Part shown: positions 1 through 8,251 of the stretch, piece by piece
Numbering within the stretch: position 1 is the first letter of the stretch
How the letters are laid out: every line of letters starts with the position of its first letter
From: Cognataquiflexum aquatile
GTDB taxonomy: Bacteria; Bacteroidota; Bacteroidia; Cytophagales; Cyclobacteriaceae
Length of the DNA: 64,000 nucleotides
Direction: 5' to 3'
NCBI RefSeq assembly: GCF_003316845.1
Contig: NZ_QMIK01000001.1
Location: forward strand, 1,488,001-1,552,000
Translations under genes and position numbers: made by a program
The notes under the pieces: generated by a model
Databases searched by the model: none
Seen by the model: only the letters and a program-made list of their open reading frames with translations
Told to the model about the DNA's origin: nothing

Positions 1-810
1 CCCCGGAAGCAATCCTTTGCCTCCGTTGATCAGGATATTGACTTGGACGAGTCCGTTTTCATCCACTTTGGGATTGATACTCCTGACCGAACCGCTGATG
101 CCTTCCCCGCCGCCGACAGGAAGGATTTCGGCTTTTTGGCCTAGGGAAATAAGGTTGATGTCGGATTCCAGGACTTTCACTTTGAGTTCGAGCGCAGCCG
201 TATTGATGACTTCGAGCATTTCGTCGCCTGACTTGACGAGGCTTCCACGCTTGGACTTCAGGTCAGCAATGCGACCCGAAATCGGGGATTTGATCACCGT
301 CTTGTCCAGGTCAATCTGTGCTTCCTTGACGGCGATTTCAGCAGAAAAAAGCCCGCTCTTGGCCTTAAGCTGCTCCTGTACCTGCGCAATCCTGTCGGCA
401 TCGCCGCTGTTCATGATGCTTTCGAAGCTCAGGATTTCGGACTGGAAGTTAGCCTTGGCATTTTTGAGTTCGATATTGGCTTTTTCAAGGGTCAGCAGAC
501 TCTCGGTCTGATCGAGGCGGGCGAGGATTTTGCCTTTTTCGACAAAGTCACCTTCCTTCACGGTAAGTTCTATGAGGTATCCCGGCCGCTCGGCGATGAT
601 TTTGACCTGCTCTGCGGCTTCGATTTTGCCGGAGGCATTGATCAGGTAATCAAAGGTCCGCTTCTCGGCTTTGGCTATCCGGACAGGAGTAGCAGCCACT
701 TCACCGCGGAAAGCCTCCAATGGCTGATCCTGACTTTCGGCTTTTTCTTCCTTGCAGGAAACGCACACTATCAAGACAAGGGCAAATAAAAATACAGGAA
801 CACGACGCAT
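1..810 (-). CDS. RND efflux periplasmic adaptor (HlyD/membrane-fusion family), C-terminus missing
   Basis: The reading frame starts at ATG 810 and runs off the window edge after 270 codons, so only the N-terminal part is present. It begins with a lipoprotein signal (MRRVPVFLFALVLIVCVSC, lipid Cys about residue 19). Next comes a lipoyl/barrel-sandwich half (GKIEAAEQVKIIAERPGYL), a helical hairpin (about residues 95-165) and the second half (TVIKSPISGRIADLKSKRGS). These are hallmarks of the adaptor that links an inner-membrane RND pump to an outer-membrane channel. The pump gene would be expected downstream, outside the window. Substrate cannot be inferred. The family call is secure. Confidence 0.9.
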   Translation of the reverse strand, partial: MRRVPVFLFALVLIVCVSCKEEKAESQDQPLEAFRGEVAATPVRIAKAEKRTFDYLINASGKIEAAEQVKIIAERPGYLIELTVKEGDFVEKGKILARLDQTESLLTLEKANIELKNAKANFQSEILSFESIMNSGDADRIAQVQEQLKAKSGLFSAEIAVKEAQIDLDKTVIKSPISGRIADLKSKRGSLVKSGDEMLEVINTAALELKVKVLESDINLISLGQKAEILPVGGGEGISGSVRSINPKVDENGLVQVNILINGGKGLLPG

Positions 811-987
811 ATTACTTGTGGTTATTGAATAGGATTACAATAAACTAAGTTATTAAACAAATTCAAAAGGGATGATGTTAAAAAGTTTGAAAAACTACAT
901 TTGGATTAATTGAAAAAGCTTATTGAAAAATTTTATGAATTTGGTTTAGATTAAATGTATTCTTAAAAAATTGATTGTACGAAACAC

Positions 988-1530
988 TTAAATCGAAACT
1001 TCCACCTTCTCAGCAAGGTCGATCTCAAATCCTATCATACACAGGTCCATTTTGTCAAATAGGATCGGTTCTTCATAGATCCTCAGCCTGATATCTTCCG
1101 GCTTGTTGCCCTGATAATGACTCATCAATAAGTTCACGGTGGCCTGATCAGGTACTTCGATTTTTACTTTGGCAAGGCCATCTTTGACCATGTCGATTTC
1201 TGTGGCGGCGGCGCGAGATAAGTCGATGATTCTTTTGGAATTTTGTGGAAGGCGGTCATTAACCCTTACCCAAACCACTTTGTCGTTTTTGAGGTTGGTC
1301 ACCTTCAGCATGGTGCCAAAGGGAAGGTTTTTGTGGGCAGCAGTCATTCGCTCCATATCAAAAATCTCTCCGCTTGCGGTCTTTCTTAAGTGGAATTTGC
1401 GACCATAATAACTTGCGACGCCTTCCTGAATCTTCAGCGAATCGCCTACATCAGCCTTAGGACCGCCTGCCAAAAGCGGCATCGGACCCATCAGCATCAG
1501 CAAAACGAATAGGATGTTTTTCATTTTCAT
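988..1530 (-). CDS. RlpA-like septal ring/lytic transglycosylase family protein (double-psi beta-barrel)
   Basis: This is a secreted protein of about 180 residues. The start at 1530 (or 1524, MKNILFVLLM) gives a clean signal peptide; the frame stays open up to 1584 but that extension would bury the signal. The double-psi beta-barrel spans about residues 33-115, with the RlpA pattern GVASYYG, KTASGE, TAAHKNLPFGT, RVNDR and IDLSRAAA. RlpA-family proteins act on peptidoglycan in the periplasm, and some are lytic transglycosylases on denuded glycan. There is no SPOR domain; the C-terminal 60 residues are not recognised. It is divergent from sbcD, with 164 bp between starts. Confidence 0.85.
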   Translation of the reverse strand: MKMKNILFVLLMLMGPMPLLAGGPKADVGDSLKIQEGVASYYGRKFHLRKTASGEIFDMERMTAAHKNLPFGTMLKVTNLKNDKVVWVRVNDRLPQNSKRIIDLSRAAATEIDMVKDGLAKVKIEVPDQATVNLLMSHYQGNKPEDIRLRIYEEPILFDKMDLCMIGFEIDLAEKVEVSI

Positions 1531-1694
1531 TAGCTCGCATTTTACAATTAATGTGCCAATTGTCGTCAAAGACATAATTTCCATTTGGAATGGAAAAACT
1601 AAGCGTCTATTTTTATCAAAAATAGAAAGGCTAATTTAGCATAAATTTTCAAAATGCCTAAGCCCACAAATTTCTAAAAAAAACCGATTTGAAC

Positions 1695-2915
1695 ATGATC
1701 AAAATACTCCATACAGCGGATTGGCATTTGGGAAAAAGACTCCAGGAATTTTCCAGATTGGAAGAGCAAAAGCTCGTCTTGGAAGAAATCATCCAGATCG
1801 CCGACCGGGAAGAAGTGGATTTGGTCCTGCTTGCAGGAGATATTTTTGACACGTTCAATCCCAACCATGAGGCTGTGGAGCTCCTTTACAAAACCCTCAA
1901 AAAACTCTCCAAAGACGGCCAAAGACCTGTTATCGCCATCTCCGGCAACCATGACAGTACGCAGTTTGTCGAAGCACCGGATCCATTGGCGAGAGAAATG
2001 GGCATCTTTTTCTACAGCAGGTACGACAGTGTCATTCCCGTAGGAAAATTAGACAATGGCATCGAAGTTACCCGAAGCGAATCAGGTTTTGTAGAAATCC
2101 TTCTCCCAAAATACAGTTTCCCCATCAGGGTTATCCTTGCTCCCTATGCCAATGAAGTGCTTCTCAAAACCTACTTGGGAGAGGGAGACAGGGAAGCGGA
2201 GTTTAGGGAAGTTTTGGCCAATAAATGGGGAAAAATTGCAGACAATTACTGCGATGACAAAGGAGTAAATCTCTTTATGGGTCATTTCTTTTTTATGAAA
2301 GAATGTGGTCCTGTCGAACCCGAACCGGAATCCGAGCGGCCCATCCTCCATGTCGGTGGCACGCAGGCGCTTTTTACCCACAATATCCCAAACCAGATCC
2401 AATATGCCGCTTTGGGCCATCTGCACCGCTACCATGCCGTGGGCAAAAATCCCTTTCCGGTGGTCTATTCAAGTTCTCCCCTCGCCTACTCCTTCAGCGA
2501 AGCCGACCAACAAAAACAGGTCATTATCATTGAAGCTGAACCGGGAACAGCCGTCAGTTACAAGGCTGTGGGTTTGGAAAAAGGAAGGCCGCTGTACAGA
2601 AAAACCTTTGATGATCTTGCTGCGACGCTGCAATGGTTAGAGCAAAACCCTTATTGTTTTGTTGAAATTACCTTTGTTACAGAGCATTCCATAGATGCCG
2701 CTACCCGCAAAGCCATCATGAAGGCCCACGACGGGATTGTCAGCCTGATTCCCCAAATCAAAAATCCCAAAGGACAGGAAAGCCTCAGCCTGAAAGTCGA
2801 AGACCTCGGAAAGGACATGGTCACGCTCTTTAACATGTATTACAAAAGTGAAAAAGGTCAGGAACCCAATCTGGAACTGATCGGGATTTTTAAAGAAGTC
2901 ATCAGCCAAGAATAG
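1695..2915 (+). CDS. sbcD: SbcD, nuclease subunit of the SbcCD DNA double-strand exonuclease
   Basis: SbcD is the Mre11-type Mn-dependent nuclease that works with SbcC to cleave hairpins and open DNA ends. The five phosphoesterase motifs are visible: TADWHLGK at the N-terminus, LAGDIFD, GNHDS, GHFFF and GHLHR. ATG 1695 puts the first motif at residues 7-14 as in known SbcD; an in-frame TTG at 1689 is less likely. The length of 406 residues is normal. sbcC follows 59 bp downstream on the same strand, the usual operon order. Confidence 0.96.
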   Translation: MIKILHTADWHLGKRLQEFSRLEEQKLVLEEIIQIADREEVDLVLLAGDIFDTFNPNHEAVELLYKTLKKLSKDGQRPVIAISGNHDSTQFVEAPDPLAREMGIFFYSRYDSVIPVGKLDNGIEVTRSESGFVEILLPKYSFPIRVILAPYANEVLLKTYLGEGDREAEFREVLANKWGKIADNYCDDKGVNLFMGHFFFMKECGPVEPEPESERPILHVGGTQALFTHNIPNQIQYAALGHLHRYHAVGKNPFPVVYSSSPLAYSFSEADQQKQVIIIEAEPGTAVSYKAVGLEKGRPLYRKTFDDLAATLQWLEQNPYCFVEITFVTEHSIDAATRKAIMKAHDGIVSLIPQIKNPKGQESLSLKVEDLGKDMVTLFNMYYKSEKGQEPNLELIGIFKEVISQE

Positions 2916-2974
2916 TCCAACCCACCAAGGGTTCAGAACCCTTGGAGGATTTTATAAACCAACCAAAAACGCCC

Positions 2975-5900
2975 ATGATCCCGGTAAAACTCGAAATAGA
3001 AGGCCTTTATTCCTACAAAGAGAAACAGACAGTAGAGTTTGAACAACTCACCGGAGCGGGTCTTTTTGGGATCTTTGGTGCTGTGGGAAGCGGGAAATCT
3101 TCCATTTTGGAAGCCATTCTCTTGGCGTTGTATGGCAGCACCGAGCGGCTTTCTGACCGGGGAGAAAAGAACAGCATGCTCAACCTACAGAGCGAAACAC
3201 TGTTGATCAATTTTGAATTCCGATCAGGGAAAAACAATTCCAAAAACTACCTTGCCCGCTATGCTGCCAAAAGAAATCCCAAAAACTTTGAAGAGATCCG
3301 GCCGGCCGAGCATACATTTTATGAAAAAGACGGTGAAAACCTGATTCCGATTACCCAAGCCGGGGAAGAAATCGTCGGGATGAAAAAAGAGCATTTCAAG
3401 CAGACTGTCATCATTCCTCAGGGCAAATTCAGGGAATTCATCGACCTGACTCCCGGACCGAGGGCTGAGATGATGAAGGAGCTTTTTGGTTTGGAAAGAT
3501 TCGATCTTTCCCAAAAAACCGGAAGCCTGCTCAAAGCCGTCAGAGAAGAAAAAATCAGGTTGGAAACCCAACTTTTGGCTTTGGCTGAATATTCTCCCGA
3601 GGCATTGAAGGACAAAGAAAATCTGCGCTCTGAAAAAACCATTTTACTCGAAATGGAAGAAAAAACCTTCCAGACCTTAGAAGCCGAATCTAAAAAACGG
3701 GAAGCACTCCAAGCTAAAAACCTGCAATTGATAGAACGACAGAAGGAATGGAATAATCTGGAAATCCAAAGACCTGAAATAGAGACCAAAAAAGCCATTT
3801 GGAAGGATTTTCTCAAAGCCAAAACTTACCTGAAGCCTGTTTGGGAACAAACCAAAGAAGCCAAAATCGAATTGGAAAAATACCGGGTCAGCGTCATAAA
3901 CTGCTCGGATTTCAAAAAAAGGTATGAAACAGAAGTAGCTGATCTGGTAAAACAGGAAGCAGAACTCAAAATAAAAGCGGACGACCGCCCAAATAGAGAA
4001 GCGAAAATCCGTGACCTCAAAAAGGTGATCGAAATCCAAGGACTATTGACGGGTTTGAAGGATGCCGAAAAACAGGTGGAAACACTCAGCCCGAATATCG
4101 AAAGCCTTAAAAAATCCCAAAAGGAAATCGAAAATGCGATCAAAGAAAAAGAATTCAAAATCGAAGGCATACAAGTTCCGAATACAGACGAAATCTCAAA
4201 CCTGAAAAGCGCCACAAAAGATTGGACCAACCTGGAAAACCAATTGGCAAAGTTGACAGAAGACTTCAATTTGCTCAGGCAGACGGCAACAAACTTGGAT
4301 ACAGCCATTTTAGAGATCAAAAAACAGATTCCATCAGGGTTTGACAGCTTTGGAAGTTGGATTGAAAACCAAAAAAAGCAAATCCAAAACCTTGAAACCG
4401 ATAAGGAGAAACTACTCAGCAAAAAAGGGCTTGCCGCCCATGTCCATCTTTTGCAGGACGGGGAAGCATGTCCGCTTTGCGGTGCCACCGAGCATCCTGA
4501 CCCGATCACAGCAAGTCAGGAAGAAAGTGAATGGAATGGGATTTCCAGTCAAATAGAAGAGGCAAAAGCGCTTATGGAAAAAACCGTAAACCTATCACAA
4601 AAGCTCTCCGAGCAACAAATCCGTCAGGAAAATCACCGGCAAAACATTGGAGCCAAGGAAAAAGAACTTGCCGACTCCAAGCTACAATTGACTTCCCTAA
4701 CGGACAGTCTGAAGTCAAAAAACATCCTTTCCAAAGAGATTCTGTCCAAGTTGATCGGAGATACCGATTTGGCTTTGAAGCACAAAGACCAACTCGCACA
4801 GGAAGTCAAAGATTTGAGAAAAAGCCAAGAGGAAGGGAAACTCCTTTTGGAAAAAGAAGAACAGCAACTCCGCGCCGCCGAACAAAAGCAGGTGGCCTTG
4901 CACAGTACCGTTGCCGCCAAAAAGGACGAAATCAAAGACCCGATATTCACCAAACCGTTTTTTGAAAAATCTACTGATTACATAGAAAATACCATTTTTA
5001 CAGTAGAAAAGGACATCGAAAAAACAATCCAAGACCTGGACGGCAAGCGGAAAGTCCTTCAGGAAACCCGGGCGAAGCAATCCACCAACCTGGCAAATCT
5101 CAAGAATTTTGAAGATTTGGTAGAGAAGACCATTGTCAAAATTGTCGAGTTGGAAAGCCAATATGAAGCCCTGAAAAAGACACATGGATTTGAAAGTGAA
5201 TCCGATCTTCAGGCCTTGTATCACCATTCCTTGGATGCCGACAAAACCGATGCGGAGATCCGCCAATATGAAGACCGGAGATTGCTAGTCCAAAATAATC
5301 TGGACAAACTCAAAGCGGAAGACGGTGTCTTGGACTTCAACCAAGATGTATTTGAGCGCCTTTTGGGGGATTTGAAGGAGAAAAAATCAGGCTTGGAAGG
5401 ATTCAGAAAAGAACTGACTTTATTGATTCAGGACATCGAAGACAGCAAAACCAAGCTGAACAGAAAACAAGAATTGGCAAAAGAATTCAGCATTTTGGAA
5501 AACAGGGAATCCAACCTGAGGGAATTGGACAACCTGTTCCGGGGCAGCGGATTTGTCAAGTATGTGAGTACGATTTACCTCAAAGAACTCTGCAATACCG
5601 CCAACCTGCGGTTTATGAAGCTCACCAAAAACAGCCTCAGCTTGGAGATCGACGACAACAACACATTTTGGGTGGTCGATTACCTCAATGGAGGCAAGAA
5701 GCGATTACTCAAGACCCTTTCCGGAGGGCAGACTTTTCAGGCTTCATTATGTCTTGCTTTGGCTTTGGCAGAAAAAGTCAAATCACTCAATCAGGCCGAT
5801 CAGAGTTTCTTTTTCTTGGATGAAGGTTTTGGGGCTTTGGATAGAAATGCCCTGCGTGTAGTATTCGAAACACTCAAGTCACTCCGACACGAAAACCGGA

Positions 5901-6007
5901 TAGTCGGTATCATTTCCCATGTGGAAGAACTCCAACAGGAAATCGGCGTCTATGCCAAGATTGAACTCGATCCCGAAAAAGGAAGTCAGGTGGGGTATTC
6001 TTTTTGA
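2975..6007 (+). CDS. sbcC: SbcC, ATPase subunit of the SbcCD DNA exonuclease (Rad50-like SMC)
   Basis: This is the Rad50-like ATPase partner of SbcD. ATG 2975 gives 1010 residues beginning MIPVKLEIEGLYSYKE; an upstream in-frame TTG at 2942 would add an unlikely 11-residue extension. Walker A is GAVGSGKSS at residues 35-43. Two long Lys/Glu-rich coiled-coil arms flank the zinc hook CPLC at residues 499-502. The signature motif LSGGQTFQASLCLALALAE and Walker B FFFLDEGFGALD lie near the C-terminus. All motifs are intact. It presumably shares a transcript with sbcD. Its 3' side borders a repeat-rich gene-poor stretch. Confidence 0.96.
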   Translation: MIPVKLEIEGLYSYKEKQTVEFEQLTGAGLFGIFGAVGSGKSSILEAILLALYGSTERLSDRGEKNSMLNLQSETLLINFEFRSGKNNSKNYLARYAAKRNPKNFEEIRPAEHTFYEKDGENLIPITQAGEEIVGMKKEHFKQTVIIPQGKFREFIDLTPGPRAEMMKELFGLERFDLSQKTGSLLKAVREEKIRLETQLLALAEYSPEALKDKENLRSEKTILLEMEEKTFQTLEAESKKREALQAKNLQLIERQKEWNNLEIQRPEIETKKAIWKDFLKAKTYLKPVWEQTKEAKIELEKYRVSVINCSDFKKRYETEVADLVKQEAELKIKADDRPNREAKIRDLKKVIEIQGLLTGLKDAEKQVETLSPNIESLKKSQKEIENAIKEKEFKIEGIQVPNTDEISNLKSATKDWTNLENQLAKLTEDFNLLRQTATNLDTAILEIKKQIPSGFDSFGSWIENQKKQIQNLETDKEKLLSKKGLAAHVHLLQDGEACPLCGATEHPDPITASQEESEWNGISSQIEEAKALMEKTVNLSQKLSEQQIRQENHRQNIGAKEKELADSKLQLTSLTDSLKSKNILSKEILSKLIGDTDLALKHKDQLAQEVKDLRKSQEEGKLLLEKEEQQLRAAEQKQVALHSTVAAKKDEIKDPIFTKPFFEKSTDYIENTIFTVEKDIEKTIQDLDGKRKVLQETRAKQSTNLANLKNFEDLVEKTIVKIVELESQYEALKKTHGFESESDLQALYHHSLDADKTDAEIRQYEDRRLLVQNNLDKLKAEDGVLDFNQDVFERLLGDLKEKKSGLEGFRKELTLLIQDIEDSKTKLNRKQELAKEFSILENRESNLRELDNLFRGSGFVKYVSTIYLKELCNTANLRFMKLTKNSLSLEIDDNNTFWVVDYLNGGKKRLLKTLSGGQTFQASLCLALALAEKVKSLNQADQSFFFLDEGFGALDRNALRVVFETLKSLRHENRIVGIISHVEELQQEIGVYAKIELDPEKGSQVGYSF

Positions 6008-6073
6008 GATTTGAGACGTGAGACGTGAGACGAGAATTGTGAGACATGAGATTTGAGATTTGAGACGTGAGAC
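6007..6073. repeat. Degenerate tandem words of the GAGACGT/GAGATTT type
   Basis: About 67 bp are built from variants of GAGACGT, GAGATTT and GAGACAT in irregular order, starting at the sbcC stop codon. A shorter relative lies at 20289-20311, and a looser one near 22692-22718. Units vary too much for a classical microsatellite. No coding or hairpin function is apparent. Confidence 0.75.
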
Positions 6074-6086
6074 AAGATTCCCCATT

Positions 6087-6260
6087 GGTTCAAGTCTTCA
6101 GACTTGGACCCCCATTGGTTCAAGTCTCCAGACTTGGACCGCTGAAACTCGTTGGTTCAAGTCTCCAGACTTGGACCACAAGAATGCAGTCTCCTGACTG
6201 CTACGTCCTATTGGTTCAAGTCTCCAGACATGGACCGTCAAAATGCAATCTCCAGACTGC
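6087..6260. repeat. REP-like palindrome cluster (two alternating families)
   Basis: Family A is a 24-bp near-palindrome (GGTTCAAGTCTCCAGACTTG followed by GACC) at 6087-6110, 6117-6140, 6154-6177 and 6213-6236. Family B is a 16-bp palindrome GCAGTCTCCTGACTGC at 6186-6201, with a variant at 6245-6260. Further degraded copies of A (6468-6491) and B (6500-6515) follow. They share the core GTCT-C(C/T)(A/T)GAC. The layout resembles bacterial REP sequences mobilised in trans by REP-associated tyrosine transposases; no such transposase lies in this window. Confidence 0.75.
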
Positions 6261-6301
6261 TAAGGCTGATGTTTGTACTTACTTAGGTTCTTTATTCAGC
6301 C

Positions 6302-6325
6302 GATGTTTGTGTCTTCACAAACATC
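6302..6325. other. Perfect 9-bp inverted repeat (hairpin)
   Basis: GATGTTTGT at 6302-6310 and ACAAACATC at 6317-6325 are separated by 6 bases. A partial copy of the left arm occurs at about 6268-6275. There is no adjacent T-run, so it is not a typical terminator. Function unknown. Confidence 0.6.
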
Positions 6326-6336
6326 TTAAAAATAAT

Positions 6337-6378
6337 TTACTCAACCTATTGAGTAATTTTACTCAGTATATTGAGTAA
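6337..6378 (+). repeat. Left paired palindromes, inward-facing terminal inverted repeat of the ATPase unit
   Basis: Two 20-bp palindromes lie at a 22-bp period: TTACTCAACCTATTGAGTAA (6337-6356) and TTACTCAGTATATTGAGTAA (6359-6378). The reverse complement of 8000-8041 has the same arrangement, and the inner palindrome is identical in both. Over about 45 bp the two ends match at roughly 40 positions in inverted orientation. Each palindrome looks like a dimeric-protein binding site. No gene starts to the right of this copy, so it is not an obvious promoter element here. Confidence 0.75.
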
Positions 6379-6642
6379 AAAATTAAAATACCTCCATATC
6401 CATTGATATTCAATTAATTACAATTTAATTATTAAGCAATAAAATGGAGTATTTAAGCATACCAATTGGTTCAGGTCTCCTGACTAGGACCACCAAAATG
6501 CAGTCTTCTGACTGTTTCCTCCGCATCACTGCGTGAGGTATATTTTTTAACCGCAAAGGACTCAAAGGTTTCGCAAAGGTCAAAAAAGCGGATTAATGAT
6601 TTTTTACCACTGAGGTCACTGAAGAAATGATTATGGAGAAAA

Positions 6643-6729
6643 GACCCCAACGGGGTCCAACCTTGAATAGCCCCGGGTAGAACCCGGGGGTAATTTCACA
6701 ACAAAACCCGGCCAACCCTGAAGGGGTTG
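6643..6729. repeat. Three GC-rich palindromes (intergenic repeat element)
   Basis: GACCCCAACGGGGTC (6643-6657), an 8-bp palindrome CCCCGGGT/ACCCGGGG around AG (6671-6689) and CAACCCTGAAGGGGTTG (6713-6729) form a cluster that is GC-rich against an AT-rich background. Similar CAACCC...GGGTTG and CCCCGGG...CCCGGGG elements are common dispersed intergenic repeats in Bacteroidota (from memory, not searched). Confidence 0.6.
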
Positions 6730-6757
6730 AACCATCCATCTTCCAGAATTTTATAGT

Positions 6758-6792
6758 AAAAAAACAAAAAAGGCAACCTGTGAGAGTTGCCT
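6758..6792 (-). terminator. Rho-independent terminator of the ATPase gene
   Basis: On the minus strand the stem AGGCAAC / GTTGCCT (6786-6792 and 6771-6777) has an 8-base loop and is followed by a T-rich tract (6758-6770). It lies directly behind the ATPase stop codon. Confidence 0.8.
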
Positions 6793-6795
6793 TTA

Positions 6796-7992
6796 TTATG
6801 CATACAAATCCAAAACATCCATCTGAAGGAATTCTTGCCAAGGAATGCCATCCGCACCAATGAGCAGGGTTTTTTCGGGTTTGAATTGTTTGGCGAAGGC
6901 GTTCATTCCCGAAAGAGTACCGGTTTTGGAGGACTTTACTTCCAAGGCAATCACCCGCTTTTTGTATTCCAACACAAAATCCACTTCTTCATTTCCTTCC
7001 CGCCAATAGTAGACATTTAGCTTTTTATCCTTGAAGGACTGATTGATGAGATGCGCACCAACTGCAGATTCAACCCATCGTCCCCAAGCTTTGGGATCTG
7101 CCAACAAGGTATCCATACTTTCATTGGAAATACCGGACATGATGGCCGTATTATGGACCATAAACTTAGGACTGGAAGACCGTTTCCTGACCATATTGGG
7201 ACTGTATTTTTCCAATCCTCCCAAAAGCCCGGCATCGTTTAATAGATTCAGGTAATTGGCCAAAGTGGTGGTATTGCCGGCATCGGCAAGCTGCCCCATG
7301 ATCTTGGTGTAGCTCAGCACCTGACCGGAATACACCGAACCCAACTCAAACAAGCGCTTCATCAGCGCCGGCTTATCTACACGGGTCAGCATAAGGATGT
7401 CCTTTGAAATACTGGTTTCCAAGAGGGAATCCCGGATATAGTTCTTCCATCGGTCCTCGTCATCCTTTAAGGCGATAGCACCCGGATAGCCTCCAAACCA
7501 GATAAATTCTTCTGCTGTCAGGCCGAAAGCATCCTTCATTTCTTTATAGGACCAATGTCCAAGGTAAGTCGCTTCAAACCTTCCCGCCAGAGATTCTGTC
7601 AACCCCTGCTGGAGCATCAGCCTAGATGAACCCAACAAAACTACCCGAATATCTTTTTCTTCGGCAGTATCCCTGTCCCACTCGGCCTTGATCTGCTCGG
7701 ACCAGTTGTCGATCTTCTGCACCTCATCGATGACCAAAAGAAAAGGCTTTTCGGGCTGCTGCTGTTGACGGATCCGGGCATTTTCCCACTGTTGGGAAAT
7801 CCACACACCATCTCCGGCCGGCACTGCATCCGCGGCTATCATGACACTTGGATAATCCAACTCCGCCATAATCTGTCTTACCAAGGTGGTTTTTCCTATT
7901 TGCCTTGGGCCATAGATGACTTGGATAAACCTTCTTGGTTCATCTTTTAGCCGCTTCAGTAAACCTACTTTTTCAATTCTTTGGTATGCCAT
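6796..7992 (-). CDS. AAA+ ATPase with C-terminal DUF4143 (PD-(D/E)XK-like) domain
   Basis: This is a 398-residue member of the widespread COG1373-type ATPases, whose biological role is not established. It has Walker A GPRQIGKTT, Walker B LLVIDEVQK and sensor-like VVLLGSSR. A winged-helix/linker region follows, and a C-terminal segment EVDFVLEYKKRVIALEVKSS carries the D...E-x-K residues of a PD-(D/E)XK nuclease-like fold. ATG 7992 fits the family start; a weaker start at 8007 lies inside the upstream palindrome. The start is only 7 bp from the palindrome pair at 8000-8041, suggesting autoregulation. The gene is intact, with its own terminator. Matching repeats at both ends suggest a mobile or selfish unit. 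Confidence 0.9.
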   Translation of the reverse strand: MAYQRIEKVGLLKRLKDEPRRFIQVIYGPRQIGKTTLVRQIMAELDYPSVMIAADAVPAGDGVWISQQWENARIRQQQQPEKPFLLVIDEVQKIDNWSEQIKAEWDRDTAEEKDIRVVLLGSSRLMLQQGLTESLAGRFEATYLGHWSYKEMKDAFGLTAEEFIWFGGYPGAIALKDDEDRWKNYIRDSLLETSISKDILMLTRVDKPALMKRLFELGSVYSGQVLSYTKIMGQLADAGNTTTLANYLNLLNDAGLLGGLEKYSPNMVRKRSSSPKFMVHNTAIMSGISNESMDTLLADPKAWGRWVESAVGAHLINQSFKDKKLNVYYWREGNEEVDFVLEYKKRVIALEVKSSKTGTLSGMNAFAKQFKPEKTLLIGADGIPWQEFLQMDVLDLYA

Positions 7993-7999
7993 AATTATT

Positions 8000-8041
8000 T
8001 TACTCAATATACTGAGTAAATTTACTCATTACATTGAGTAA
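8000..8041 (-). promoter_or_regulatory. Right paired palindromes: operator-like element and inverted repeat of the ATPase unit
   Basis: Two 20-bp palindromes at a 22-bp period lie immediately upstream of the ATPase start: TTACTCAATATACTGAGTAA (8000-8019) and TTACTCATTACATTGAGTAA (8022-8041). The position just before the start codon suggests an operator or promoter overlap. The inverted match to 6337-6378 also makes it the right-hand repeat of a 1.7-kb unit. Both readings are inference. Confidence 0.7.
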
Positions 8042-8251
8042 TTTCAAATTTTTCTCACATTTTATTTATTATCAACACATTACAAAAATATAATAAGAAA
8101 AAATTCAGCTCTTTAATGAAAGAAAGTAAGACTAAAAGGACAAAAAAATCCTTCCCTTACCATTCATAATAAAACAATAACTTCCAAATAATATACTCCT
8201 CGCATGATTGGCTTAATTTCATAACTTGAAAAATAAACATCCAATACACCC

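Larger units (their letters stand above)
6008..6795. other. 788-bp gene-free stretch packed with repeats
   Basis: No credible gene is present; the longest open frame (6067-6378) is made of repeats. In order it holds degenerate GAGACGT-type words, a REP-like palindrome cluster, a 9-bp hairpin, a pair of 20-bp palindromes (left end of the unit discussed under 6337), more REP palindromes, CGCAAAGG-type words near 6551-6581 and CACTGAGG-type words near 6605-6620, three GC-rich palindromes and a terminator for the gene on the minus strand. Confidence 0.85.

Noticed and set aside
17-511. 164-codon plus-strand frame
   Set aside because: It is antisense to the RND adaptor, which has clear family motifs.
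2942-2974. Upstream TTG extension of SbcC
   Set aside because: The family starts at the beta-strand beginning MIPVKLEIEG, and the extension overlaps a region not conserved in the family.
6087-6236. Possible CRISPR array (four 24-bp repeats)
   Set aside because: The spacing is irregular (6, 13 and 35 bases), the repeats are themselves near-palindromes that vary, and there are no cas genes. REP-like sequences explain them better.
6067-6378. 103-codon open frame after sbcC
   Set aside because: It is composed entirely of repeats and palindromes and has no start context or family resemblance.
8000-8041. Simple bidirectional promoter explanation for the palindromes
   Set aside because: A promoter alone does not explain the second, inverted copy 1.6 kb away with no gene start beside it.
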